From Ceratorhiza oryzae-sativae (Eukaryota > Basidiomycota > Agaricomycetes > Cantharellales > Ceratobasidiaceae): a DNA stretch of 64,000 nucleotides. Location: positions 124,001 through 188,000 of the forward strand of contig JARWMV010000012.1 of the NCBI GenBank assembly GCA_030998015.1, given 5' to 3'. Position 1 is the first letter of the stretch; each line of letters starts with the position of its first letter. A model generated the notes under the pieces. That model searched no databases. It was not told the origin of the DNA and saw only the letters and a list, made by a program, of their open reading frames with translations. Shown here piece by piece: positions 24,000 through 35,360 of this stretch. The position numbers and the translations under genes are program-made.

Positions 24000-25022
24000 A
24001 ACAAGCGCCTGGAACCTCCAAGAGTATATGACGATTCCAACAATAAAAGAGTAGAATCCGCTACGTCCTATATCAGTCATAGAGCCAAGGTGAATGGCCA
24101 CGCAAACTCACAATAGAATGAAATAGAAGGGGAAGAAGATAACTTTGGCAGAATCCAATTTCGTGTATCCCGTTTGCACGCATAGACTTGTTCTCTGATT
24201 GAATCGCTGGGAAGATCACCATCGTGAGTATACTCAAACTTGTCGGCTAGCCCCGAATCTCGTTTGGTCGAGTTAGTCGGTGGTCTGGAAAACCCAGCGC
24301 GTGCACATGCCCATCGATGATTTAGAAGCGCAATCTCTTCGCCTTTGAGTAAGCTGATTGGAATATAAATCATCGCAATTTTTCAGATATTTAGTGCGTA
24401 GAACTCACTCGAACCACCTGGCTGCGAGTAATGCCGTAACTGCCCCAAATGAGGAGAGTAGCAAACCAATGATAAGCAGTGCAGATATGGCTTGCACTAG
24501 CCCTTTGTCTGAGTTTGCACCCTCTGGCACTAGACTGAAGCACTGAGCTTCGACCCCTGCAATAAAAGTGGAGACTACCCCAAGCGTCCGATAGCCTGGG
24601 TCCGTCGTCAGTCGGCGCTGCATACTTGGGAAACCATAGTGGCATACCTTCAACTGTCACCTGGTGCAACAAAGATTTCGCTGAATATAGAATAGCGACC
24701 GTATGATGAAAAACACTCACTCCCTGCATGTCTCGCTCTATCCGGACGGTTTTGATTTCATCGTTTTGTTCTGTTATCCAGCATTTTTCACCACTTTGGC
24801 CTCCTTTTTCCAGATCTATGGCTTGGCTACCTGTGTCAAGTCCAATCGTAAGTACTAGCAGAAAAGAAAACATTTCTCGAATACTTGCTTGTAGGCAGCT
24901 GAGCAAGTGTCGGCAATGTCGTCGCCATCTAATGTTGTCGAGGTTTCAATACAAGGGTATAATTCTGAGAGAGGTAGGAGCTCTGTACTGCGGGTGGCAC
25001 AACGAATAACAGAAGCGGACAT
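24000..25022 (-). CDS. Putative membrane protein, gene model unresolved
   Basis: Not assigned to a family. Starting near ATG 25022 (MSASVIRCATRSTELLPL), the strand shows a hydrophobic segment MFSFLLVLTIGLDTGS, then after an intron LGVVSTFIAGVEAQCFSLVP, a strong membrane helix SALLIIGLLLSSFGAVTALL ending AARWFE, a 56-nt GT-AG intron, a hydrophilic loop (LLKGEEIALLNHRW to SIREQVYACK) and another hydrophobic run readable as AKVIFFPFYFIL then SFIVGIVIYSW. The last two segments are in a frame that no intron I found can reach, so the gene may be damaged or need an exon not seen. Exact ends are uncertain. Confidence 0.35.
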
Positions 25023-25499
25023 TATGGTCTTATATCCTGCAGCCGCACAAAGGTCGTGTGGAGTCCATGCTGATCGATCATGTAGACCAATTGCCCATAT
25101 GCAGGCACATGTTGTCGACAATCACCAAGCAGTGGTGACTTGCCCGAAACGTTTGCACAGCCCGGCTCCTCCACCGTTCGCCGGAGTCCATACATTCGAC
25201 CCTATTTCGAGGCAGTACCAGCGACAATCCCACCGATGCAACGCAAATTATTCATGCTCACTACCCAAGTAGGAAGGCGTGCGTTGGTGATCTAACCAGA
25301 TGGGTAAACCCGCAGACACGATGCATTACCGCCTCGGCGTGTTGTGGAGCACCTCGCGGTTTCAAAGCGCCGGCGCCGTGTCAGACTCATCAGCCACACG
25401 ACTTGTCCCTTTTTTTTTCTTTTTTAGCGCTGATCGATACTGGCTACATGTAACCAAGCGCACTAGGCCATAAAAATTGCCTAAATCTCTGTGACAAAG
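25023..25499. other. Flank of the transposon insertion, no gene seen
   Basis: Carries a T-rich tract at about 25412-25426. The sequence immediately left of the element is CCCAGGCC, repeated on its right side. Confidence 0.5.
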
Positions 25500-25507
25500 C
25501 CCAGGCC
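25500..25507. repeat. Left target-site duplication CCCAGGCC
   Basis: Identical octamer to 30543-30550, directly outside the left terminus. Confidence 0.85.
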
Positions 25508-25789
25508 CAGGGGGGTGCCGGAAAACAGGCGCCGGACATGAAGGGGGGGGAGGGGGGTAGGCAGGGTCTAGAATTCTCGTTGCTAGGAGTGACGCTCACT
25601 GCCGTTTTGGGCTCGCTTAAGTGGTGGCGATGCGCAAATGAGTCACGTGCTGTGAGGCAGAGTGACGCCGGGAGGGCGCAATCGCCGGTCGGAGAGGCTC
25701 TCCCCGACGTCACAATGTATGCTAGTTATGGGATAGATAGTACCGAGTGACGAATGACTCAGCTGCCGGCGCAGTTCTACCGGACACTG
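25508..25789. repeat. Left terminal inverted repeat (282 bp)
   Basis: Reverse-complement match to 30260-30542. By eye the two differ at the third base (CAG/CAA) and in one G run (8 versus 9 G). Contains a G8-A-G6 block near the outer end and a CACGTG hexamer near 25645. The match ends sharply after GGACACTG. Confidence 0.92.
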
Positions 25790-25824
25790 ACTTAAACATG
25801 TATCTAGCAATGTTAACGAATAAA

Positions 25825-28800
25825 TTAATCTGTACATTGACGTTTTTGGACTTGATTATCATTATTTGAAGGGCCGCGATCGTCCGTATCCCGCTTGCGC
25901 TTGGTAGGTTTTGAGTTTTGTACGAGCTGATTCTGTCTAGTGACACCCATCCACTCAAACTCACTCTCTGTCGGGTCGTATTCCCGAAGTTTTTTATCTT
26001 GTATGACAACCGCTTCGGGGCCATGAATCGCAAGAATGTGAGACCGCAGTGCGTAAGTCCAGACGTTCGAGCTCTCGGGAGGGCAGCATGGGCACTCTAC
26101 CGGCCGGTTGGTGCAGGGGTTCGATTTCGACGAACGAGGGCACGAGGAATATGTGAGAGCGTCTCTGTATGGGCAGTTAGAGGTAACTCGGAGCGTCTTA
26201 GTAGGCTGGAGCTGTCGCTCTGCATTTGATCGACATGTACCTGCTCTGCCGCAGAAACCGCAGGGGGATCCGGCTAGCTGTTGTATTGCTTTATTTAGAT
26301 TGTAGCTGGAGCAATTAAGGAGACTCTTACGTTTCCCGGCATCGCTTCCGAGCTGGGTGCGCTAGAGAGGTTCGCTTGCAAGCTCAATAAATGTTGCCCT
26401 ACATGTATGCGCATTTTTTGCTTGATCTTGATCTTTTTTCCACAAATGAAGCACGTTCCATCGATTGGGCGAGCTGAGTTGCAATAATGATCAGTGGCGA
26501 CTTGGTGATACAACACATGTTCAGCTGTGAGAAGGAATTTAATGTACAGCTCGGCTTGTAGAGGTGTTAGTGTACTTACAATTGTAGCTACGGTACGGGA
26601 ACGATGCGCTTGACTGACAACTAGGGATATTGTCTTCAGGTACATCTTTTGCGCATTTACGCCATAAATCATCCATAAGTGCGCGCAATTGAATATCTTC
26701 AAATGCCCAGACCTGCTCGCCACGCCATTCAACTAGTGAAGGATTGACAGGCAGCGAAAACCTAGCGCTAAAGTCCGCACCCGAGCTCCGCTTTCGATGA
26801 GCAGAAGCCGCTGTCTTTGCAACACCATCATACTTTTGGGTCCAGTACCAGACTCCGCAGTCGTATTCAATGGCAAGTATTTGTCCAGAAAGCGTAATCC
26901 CCGACTCGCAAAAGTGTTTTTCGGCAATAGACTCTAGCATGCGCCCATCTCGCGCCAGAATATTTGTAACTCGTATAATTGCGATTGAAACTCGATTTTG
27001 GGCCAACAAGAAGGTTGCTACCAGCTCTGAGACATGAAAATCATTCCCAAGAACTGATTGAGTCTCAGCCGAAGGGTTCAGGTAACGGGTATAGCCACAT
27101 ATACGTCGAAGTCGGTCAGTGGACCGAGGACCACCCTCTAGCCCCAAAACATATCTTACTGCAGATTCAAGATGTACACGCTGCCCGTCGACAAGTATCC
27201 AGCCTTTTCTACTATCACTCTGAGTGGGCTCGTTAGGCGTTGTGGGCAGCAAATGCTCAATACTGAGCTCATCGTCACCAATGCGGAGAGGCTGTATTCG
27301 GTCGCTAGACTCCTCAGTCAATGTACTGACAAATGTTTGAGCACTGTCCACAGATCTTCATGCCGAACAGGCTGTGAATTGATTTCGATAGTATCCACCT
27401 GTATACCTGGATACTTTCCATGGGGGCGCATCACGTCGATTTGAAGGGATTCAATTGAGAGAACAGCTGGATCGAATTCAAACGATGCACCAGCCCAAGT
27501 TAAGATTTCGGCTGCTTCGGATCGACCATCAAGCCAACAAGAATACAAATCGACACTCCCTACAGTCACATCACCCTTCCATGAGGCCGGATTTGTGTGA
27601 TCGATGCCAGAGTTGCCATCCATAGATAAACGGTAAGGAACTCGATTCCAGCGAGGACGAGCAGCATAGATTTCGTCAATCTGCTGTGCTGATGCAGCAC
27701 GTTCGCACATCTGCAATATATCGCCGTTTCGATCGCTAGTGACAGTTCGAAATGTACCAAAGCGAGACTCCAAGCGATCAGTTCCAGTCTGAAGAAGATA
27801 AAACGGCAGTTTCGGGTTGACAAGCTGAGTTTTTGCAACACAGAAAAAAACATTCTTGATGGATGCCTGTATATCGTAAATGAGCTGCCCTGTTAAGAAT
27901 CGAGTCCCATCTAGGCGGTACAGCGCAAACAAGAGATGAGCACATTTTGCTAGACTAACGAGCTGTTGCTTTAGCGACATTGTCAACGTAGTATATGGGA
28001 CACAAATGACCCAAGAACTTCGCCCAGTAGAGCAAAAGGCTTGTGAGCTGTTTGAGAGAGAATCGAAGGGAGCTGAGATGCATTATACATGCTTGTTAGA
28101 AGGGCGTTTGCTTTTGGGACATTTTGAGGGTCGGTGCCATCAAAGAACGAGAGAATTCGAGATTCTGATAGATCTTCGAGTTGGCGAAGATAATGAACCA
28201 TCATCTTGGGGGTGATCTGTGTTCCATTGACTATAATTCCTGAACGAGAGCGTAAAGCTGAAGCCATGCCTAAGTCAAGTTTCAGTTATAACGTTACCAA
28301 TATACCTCCAGCAGATACGCACGTTTTTCCTCATGTTTATAGTCGCCGTCATGTGTGATATAGTTAGGACCGCAGCAGAGATTGAAAAGCGGTAGGTGAC
28401 CTAACAAGTGATATAATTCTGAGCCAGGTCGAACACTAGATGTCATGCAGTGCTGAAATATTGCAATACGTCGTCCGGCATCGCCGTCAGTGCATATACA
28501 CCAGATATCTCCGTGTACAGTAGCACCATATGGTGATTTCCGCCAGCTATCTAGCACAACTCCAATCAACTCAGCATGCTTGCCATGCTTCTCGGTTTTA
28601 CAGGTAGGAGAGGCTAGGATAATCGAAGCATTATAGTCTGATTTTCCAAACCGTGCAATGGCAACCATTGTCGCTTCAGCAGCTCGATGACAACTACCTG
28701 ATTCCAAAGTGGAGTGCGCTTCAAGTAGTGAGTCTAGAGCATCCGACCGAGTACTTAGGTCACTGAGATGAACTAAATCTGCGTGCTCACGGCAGATTCC

Positions 28801-30168
28801 GACCACTGCGTCCTGTTCAACACTATAGCGAGGGCGAGGTTCGGTAGCCACTTCGTCCATCAAAACTGAAATACCAACACCGCAATCGGCACCTGATGAT
28901 GCTGTGTCGGGTCCAAAGAACGACTCGATATTCTCAGAAACTTCTGCTTCAGTTGGGAATCCAAGACATGGCTTTAACCGTGGTAGATGAACATGTTTAC
29001 GAACAGTTCTGACGCTTGGTAAGTGTAGTGCTCGAGCCATCGAGAATGCAAGTCGTGGTCCCCCAATCTTCCATATCAATGCGGACGCATCAAGCTGAGT
29101 TTCCTAAAGATTTTTAAGCATATACTCTGGTTTGACTAACAATAGGAACCTACAGTGAACAAACGTGGGCTGAATAAGCCCTGGTGAGCAAGGGCTAGTC
29201 GCTTGACTACAGTCTTAACACCTGCTTTATTGCGCAGCGCTGTTTGAATGATTCGGCCAACTGCAAACTCATCATGTTGCGCAAGCGCGAACATAAGTTG
29301 TTTTTGGTTATCCATACGCCCAGAGAGTGACTGTATGCGGCGCTCCGATGAGATTTTCTAGGTGATAGCCAATTAATCGGAGACAATGGATTTATATCAA
29401 CTAGTCACGTACAGTTAACTGAAGTGTATTGATCCGTGAATTCTTATCTTCGAGTAATTCACATAACTGCGAGTATGTTCGATATTGTGTATTTACTTGT
29501 CCTGATAGTGAACCTTTTGGATTAGCCCGTTTCAAGAGTTCCTGAAACTGGCGACTGAAAACCACTTGATTACACTCCTTACATGCTGCGCCAATCCCAG
29601 GAGATTTTTGTGCGCATCGGCGACTTTGGACATAGAAGAATCGACCTTTAGGATCGATGAAGCTAAACTCATAATCCAGAAAGCTTGTGTCGTGTAGGTG
29701 CCATGGATAGTGACTAAACATCGACATGCCATAGTCGTAGAAAGCGCCGGGACAATTCATCGATTCACCTGATATTGGGTGACGCGTTGAGTAGTCTAGA
29801 GACTGAAGCTCATGCTCAGAGGGCGACGCTGAGATAATTAAATTAGCATGGTGTGTCGCTAATGATGCTGTGAGCTCTTGGGGCGATAGTTCCACTACAG
29901 TAGCTTTAGAGTCCTCCAAAGGAACGGCAGCCGATTTTTTGGTTTCTCTGAGTTTCTTCTGGGTAAGTTGGCATTTCCTAGAGTACATATGTTGAATGAG
30001 AGAGTGATCTGCTGATCCGTTGCCCAACTTTACCGATTGGGCACAGAAGCAGCATACCTTCGCTCGTACAAGCATTGGTGATGCATCGGACTGTTTTACT
30101 TTTACTTCCTCGCATTTACTAGCTAGAGATAGGTAGATATCAGCAGGTATTTCAGAGAGCTCGGGCAT
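25825..30168 (-). CDS. Transposase, P-element-like D/D/E type with several zinc-finger modules
   Basis: Eight exons joined by phase: 30168-29413, 29357-29154, 29103-28323, 28269-28004, 27968-27327, 27291-26580, 26524-26331, 26277-25825. They sum to 4,008 nt, exactly 1,336 codons with no internal stop (1,335 aa). N-terminal CCFC...H...C finger, then CKEC and a heptad stretch (LCELLEDKNSRINTLQL). The core has ISVLMDEVATE, WCICTDGDAGRR and TGTDRLESRFGTFR, matching in order the D, D and E regions of P-type RNase-H-fold transposases. SGIDHTNPASWKGDV follows. The C-terminus carries CFICGKK...RIHVGQH, CGFCGRAGTC and CPCCPP...LRSHILAIHG fingers and a basic KPTKRKRD motif likely to be a nuclear signal. 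The start is the first ATG (MPELSEIPADIY); the frame is open about 60 nt further upstream with no ATG. The exact family needs a search. Confidence 0.8.
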
Positions 30169-30259
30169 AGCAGGAAGAATTTTTTTGCCGTTTTTCGCAT
30201 ACCACAAGGCCTTAATATTCGAACTCAATATTCACTATGATTTTGAGTACGCGTTTAGC

Positions 30260-30542
30260 CAGTGTCCGGTAGAACTGCGCCGGCAGCTGAGTCATTCGTC
30301 ACTCGGTACTATCTATCCCATAACTAGCATACATTGTGACGTCGGGGAGAGCCTCTCCGACCGGCGATTGCGCCCTCCCGGCGTCACTCTGCCTCACAGC
30401 ACGTGACTCATTTGCGCATCGCCACCACTTAAGCGAGCCCAAAACGGCAGTGAGCGTCACTCCTAGCAACGAGAATTCTAGACCCTGCCTACCCCCCTCC
30501 CCCCCCCTTCATGTCCGGCGCCTGTTTTCCGGCACCCCCTTG
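30260..30542. repeat. Right terminal inverted repeat (283 bp)
   Basis: Partner of 25508-25789. It begins CAGTGTCCGG on the inner side and ends GGCACCCCCTTG. It lies upstream of the transposase start and so probably holds its promoter. Confidence 0.92.
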
Positions 30543-30550
30543 CCCAGGCC
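30543..30550. repeat. Right target-site duplication CCCAGGCC
   Basis: Identical octamer to 25500-25507, directly outside the right terminus. Confidence 0.85.
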
Positions 30551-33064
30551 ACGGCCACCTTTGTCGTGGCTGTGGTATGACAACCCCCTGCTTCTTTGAC
30601 ATGGCAATAGAGAGCTTGGGCCTAGCGCCGATTTGCCAAAATGTCACTGCTAGCAGTGACGGTTTGAGACTGTGACACGAACAATTCGGTGGCCCTGGGC
30701 GAACCAAACTTGAGGCGCGCCAGTTTTGAGCCCGATGGTTATACCAAGCCATAGGGGTATGTTCGTGCTTGAAATAACCCAAAATACCAATGATAGAGCG
30801 AATAATACATCGATATTTCATAGCGACATTTTCACTCACTAAACAGCGATGAAGCTGACCGTGAAATCCACTTGTATTCCGGCGTCGACGGTTGCCTAAG
30901 CGCTCTGAAAATGGGTGGAATCCTTTCTCTTTGCTGTGACTTGCTGTTCGTTGGAGCAAGTGGCACTGTGGACGGCACAGCAAGTTTGCCCGCTGACTTC
31001 TATGCGATTCAGGCCTGGCGACGAGGCCGACTTGGCAATCCAACATTGGTTCACGGATATAGGCGGCGGCGACAACCCTTGAATTTATCCAAGCCGGTGT
31101 CTGCTGTACCTACTTTGCAGATTCACGTACAAGCACCGGACAGACGACAGAGGCGAACGTTTTGAACAATATGCTGATGGGATCGGGTAATCCAAGGATT
31201 TGTATTACATCCCGCCAGAAGCCAGCGGCTATAATAATAGCTTATTTAAAAAGATCGAACGATTGGGTCGTGGTATGAACTGGGACCCACCGTGAACGTG
31301 GCCGTCAAGTGCACATCCGATATCACTTCCACCACTGGAAAATGCAATGTGCTATTTTGTTCTCAAGCTTGGCCTCGTTGGTGCAAGCGAGGATCAGGCG
31401 CTCATGTCTTTGATGGCAGAGCGCCTAAATAGACGCATTGAATAGACCAAGGCTAGACAGGGGCACGGCAATAATAACTACTCAGCTGGTTCGGTTGACA
31501 TAAGATCGGATTTCTCTGATGGCAAGTGTCAGCGTGCCCAAGCATGGAGGGGCTGCCGCAAGAGGCTACGCTAAAGGCCTTGTCCGGGTACCGCCGACGC
31601 ATTGGCGAAACCCTCGTAAGCGATGAAGAACAGTCACGTCGCATTTTCAGTTTCAAATCTATCCAGTCGGGTCACTCTGTACAATGCTTTGAACAAAATT
31701 TTCATAAAATTTGTCCCTCTTACTAGGCTATATGGGCACGTCGCAGGCCTGGTTGGTGAGCCATTGGCTTGATTCATCATGATTATCACGGATCACATTT
31801 GTCAGGTTGACGTAATATAAGACTGTCAGATTTGAGCGAGGGGCTACTTGGCGGATCGGAAAGCGAGATCGACTCGCTGTCAATGTAATTGCTAGGGTCA
31901 TCAATACCCTAAAATCCACTGCATACAAACCGAGGTGCATGAGGAATTTCGGTCTCTTCAAAAACGACCGAGGCATTTTAACGGGGGAAATTCGGGTTAC
32001 TCTTAGCGATCGTGTGTATGTATATCAGTGACATCCACCCGGCCGGATATATAGTGTGGCAACGCAATCCAGTTACCGAGGGACAACTCGGTTGATAGCC
32101 TGGTGCTGATGCCAACGAATATTGCAAGTCCCCAACGTGCATCATGCACTCAATGGACCGACGAGCGCCAGAGATGTCGTGGGCTGACGAATAGAATAGC
32201 TCTAAAACGGGGCAGCATCGCTATTATGCTGAGCCTAGTGATTGACCGACGGAAATGGACAACTGCCAGCGTGTCTCGAAATCGCAAAGAGGCAGTCCAG
32301 GATGCCGGGTGGGCGAAATGTAACACGCCCGATGACCCGCCATTCAATCGCACCTTGACGACTATGCGGACGGCGGAGCACATGATAACTCGGGCCGCAA
32401 TCTAGGCAAGCGCCTCGGATTGTGAGACTGGCAAGTATCATCCTAAGCGCCCAACGCCTATCCGTACCACCGGATCTCCGCCAAGCCAAATACTAGATGC
32501 CTTAATTGTGCGGATTCTATTTGACTATTGATCCCCGGACCCCCCTATCTGCCTGTTTCTTCGAACGCCCTCGGGTGCTTGTACGGCACACTGTACCCCC
32601 GCGTACAGACAAGGGGGCGCGGGAGATATTGCGGAGCCGAGCACGGGATCGATAAAGTGTGCGGTTACGTCAAGTTGAGATTTTGGGGGAGTCGGCGTCG
32701 TCGATCCATAGCCGAAAAGGCGTCAGCCTTGACCGGGGGCGACTGGTTACCGTCGTGCGGTCCAGCCAGCCTTCTCGTCCGACGTGTCGCTTGCCGTCGC
32801 AGAGCAAACACGGCCAAAGCGATCCCGACCGCTCGTGCGTTGGGCGGGGGTTGGCGGGCGATGGCGGGGGCATGTGAATGCGGGGTCTACGGCGCACACA
32901 CGCTCCAGAGCGCGGTGGAGCGGACCGGGAGGAGGTGCTGACATAAGCTGATGTGATTTGCCGGATGCGTTGGGGCGACTAAAAAATCCTGGCGGGCTCG
33001 GACTATATAAGCCGCGTCGAGGACCCCCACTCGGCCAGTGTTCTCCCCTCCAACGACAACTGCC
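30551..33064. other. Gene-poor region with a decayed secreted-protein-like remnant
   Basis: About 2.5 kb. Between roughly 30840 and 31430 several plus-strand frames give protein-like text in pieces (YYIPPEASGYNNSLFKKIER, then NVAVKCTSDITSTTGKCNVL with paired cysteines), as if a cysteine-containing secreted protein gene had decayed. I cannot name the family. The rest shows nothing recognisable. The last 60 bp hold the desaturase promoter. Confidence 0.35.
33004..33010 (+). promoter_or_regulatory. TATA box of the first desaturase gene
   Basis: TATATAA about 60 bp before the ATG at 33065, followed by a GC-rich start region. Confidence 0.6.
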
Positions 33065-34705
33065 ATGTCCCAGCTCACCCACCGCAACAAGCAGGCCGCC
33101 ATCGCCGACGCCGACAAGCTCCAGGGGCCCGAGCGATTCGTTGTCCCAGAGCTCACCGTCAAGGACCTGCTGAGCGTGATTCCGTACGTGCTGGACGCGT
33201 CAGATGTCGGCGAGCACGCGTAGCTGACCCCTCCCACAGCTCTCACTGCTTCAATCGTTCTGCCCTTCGCTCGTTCTCGTATGTAGCCATGGATGTCGGG
33301 CTTATCGCTGCGATCTACCGGACAGCGACGACATACATCCCCAGGATCAACCCGACCGACCTGCCTATCCCCGCCGAGGTCCTTGCCGCGCTCCCCCCTG
33401 CGGCCCAGAGCCTCGTACCGCACCTCTACACGTTTGGGCGCTTTGCCGGCTGGCAAATCTACGGGTTCGCGGCTGGCCTCGTCGGGACCGGCCTTTGGGT
33501 CGTTGCCCACGAATGCGGTCACCAGGCGTTTAGCGAGTCCAAGACACTCAACAACACCGTCGGCTGGATCCTCCACTCGGCTCTCGGCGTGCCCTATCAC
33601 AGCTGGCGCATCACCCATGCCAAGCATCATGCCATGACGAGCCATTTGACCAATGACCAAGTGTTTGTGCCCAAGTCGCGTAGCCAGCGCGGTCTTCCAC
33701 CGCTTGACCCAGCCAAGGAGGACCTTGTCGGGTCGCGCGTCGACGAAAAGGTCCAAGCCGAGCTCTGGGACGCGTTGGGCGACTCGCCCCTAGGTGCAAT
33801 GTTCTGGGTGTTTGCCCAATTGGTTAGTCTAGGCTGTCATTGTCCACGTTCATTCATTGACGCGCTTTATCCAGACATTTGGATGGCCAATGTACCTCCT
33901 CACTAATGCCTCTGGCCAAAAGTCCTACCCAAAGGGCACCAACCACTTTACTCCCGGCCTGCCGCTCTTTGCCCCGCATCAATTTTGGCAAATCATCATT
34001 TCGGATATCGGCATCTTCATCTGGCTTTCCGCCATCGCTACCTGGGTCTACCAACGTGGCTTCCTCGAAGTCTTGACTCTTTACCTCATCCCCTACCTCT
34101 GGGTCAACCACTGGCTGGTCTTGATCACCTTCCTCCAGGCAAGTCTCCCAACAATTTTTTCACCAAAAAGGAAACCCCCTGTAATCACGTGCTGATCTTT
34201 CATTTGTAGCATACCGATCCACTGTTGCCCCACTACCGTGCCTCTGCATTTACCTTTACCCGTGGTGCGCTCTCGACGCTCGACCGCAACCTGATGGGCG
34301 GCGACGGGTTACTCGGTTCCATTATGGGCTGGTTCGGTGCCACGCTCACCCACGGAATCAGTGAGACCCACGTCGCGCACCACGTCGCCAGCAAGATTCC
34401 ACACTACCACGCGTAAGTTGATCCCCAACGAAAACTCCACTCGTTTAATTCCTGAGATTTCTCCGCCCGATCACAGCTGGGAAGCCTCTCGTGCGCTCAA
34501 AGCCCGTCTCGCCTCGGCCGGATACAATCACGAGGGCGCGCCTGGAACCTGGGGCGAGGCTCTCCGCATCTGGCGCGAGTGCAAGTTTGTCGAGGACGAG
34601 GGCGAGGTCGTGTTTTATAAAAACGCACGCGGGTTTGCTGCGCGCCAGGCAGTGTTTGCCAATGAGGGCGTGAGCGATTCGGGTGTCGATATTGGCAAGG
34701 ATTAG
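33065..34705 (+). CDS. FAD2: Delta-12-type fatty acid desaturase (copy 1)
   Basis: ER membrane desaturase expected to convert oleate to linoleate using cytochrome b5; regiospecificity is inferred from family. Exon 1 begins MSQLTHRNKQAAIADADK and contains FVVPELTVKDLLSVIP; after an intron comes SHCFNRSALRSFSYVAMD. All three histidine boxes are present: HECGH, HAKHH and HVAHH. Membrane segments lie around LVGTGLWVVAHE, PLGAMFWVFAQL, ISDIGIFIWLSAIATWVY and LYLIPYLWVNHWLVLITFLQ. The frame is open through all exons and ends SDSGVDIGKD. Introns lie near 33219-33267, 33823-33871, 34139-34209 and 34412-34470. A second copy in the same orientation starts 656 bp downstream. Confidence 0.93.
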
Positions 34706-35360
34706 AAAAAAAAAGTTATGTCTTTTTACGACGGGTTTTGGGTATGCTTGGGAGGGGAACGTGTTTTTTTTTTTTTTTTAATATCGTACGATAGAGATGG
34801 TGCTTTTTTTGTTTGGTCATTCATTGACTTGTTGACGAGATGTTTATATAAATGCTTTCGTTTGATGAACTCTATTTTGATAGTGTGATATGAGTCTGTC
34901 GTGGTTCGGGTCTTATCGGGTGGGGTCCTTGTCGTGGTCGAGGTACTGAAAGGGTTGCTGTGAATTACGGGCTACCTTGAGTTTGAAATGCTCCGCCTGC
35001 TGACGAGAGTGGCGCATATATGTGCAGTCGATGCCGCCGGCTTGCGCGATCCTCCATAGGAGCAATGCACCTTCCAAAATAGTAAATCATTTTGCTTCAC
35101 ACTAGTTGTATTGCGTCGATTTGCTCTCGTGCAACACTAGCTTTGTCTGTGGCGACAGGAATGTTTAGCCAAGTATTCTTAGGCTCGTTTGACGTTTCCT
35201 TAGCGAGTTGACCCTACCTCGTTTTTGCCCGTTTCAACCTCATTGGCAATTGACTCTTGTACTAAAGGGCGGAGCGGGGCTTGGCTCCACCTTATCGTAG
35301 TCCCACCACCACACTTTTTCTCGTTCCCTTTGACCTTTTTCCTCCATTCCTTCATATCCC
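34706..35360. other. Spacer between the two desaturase copies
   Basis: 655 bp. It contains an A9 run and a T16 run just after the first stop codon, and a pyrimidine-rich stretch (CTTTTTCTCGTTCCC...TTTTTCCTCC) before the second start. No gene. Confidence 0.6.

Larger units (their letters stand above)
25508..30542 (-). mobile_element. Complete 5,035-bp DNA transposon with long TIRs and an 8-bp target duplication
   Basis: The ends are CAGGGGGGTGCCGG on the left and, in reverse complement, CAAGGGGGTGCCGG on the right, followed inward by ~282 bp of nearly identical inverted repeat. The octamer CCCAGGCC lies directly outside both ends (25500-25507 and 30543-30550). Inside is one eight-exon transposase gene on the minus strand, open from start to stop. 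An 8-bp duplication and termini starting CA fit the P and hAT groups (established knowledge); the transposase text favours a P-like assignment. I saw no other gene inside the element. Confidence 0.9.

Noticed and set aside
25508..30542. Element considered as hAT or KDZ
   Set aside because: The 8-bp duplication and CA termini also fit hAT, but I saw no hAT dimerisation-domain text; the CxC/KDZ signature was not evident. P-like order fits better, though unproven.
32528..32941. 137-codon plus-strand frame before desaturase copy 1
   Set aside because: No motifs, lies in the GC-rich promoter region, other frames equally open.
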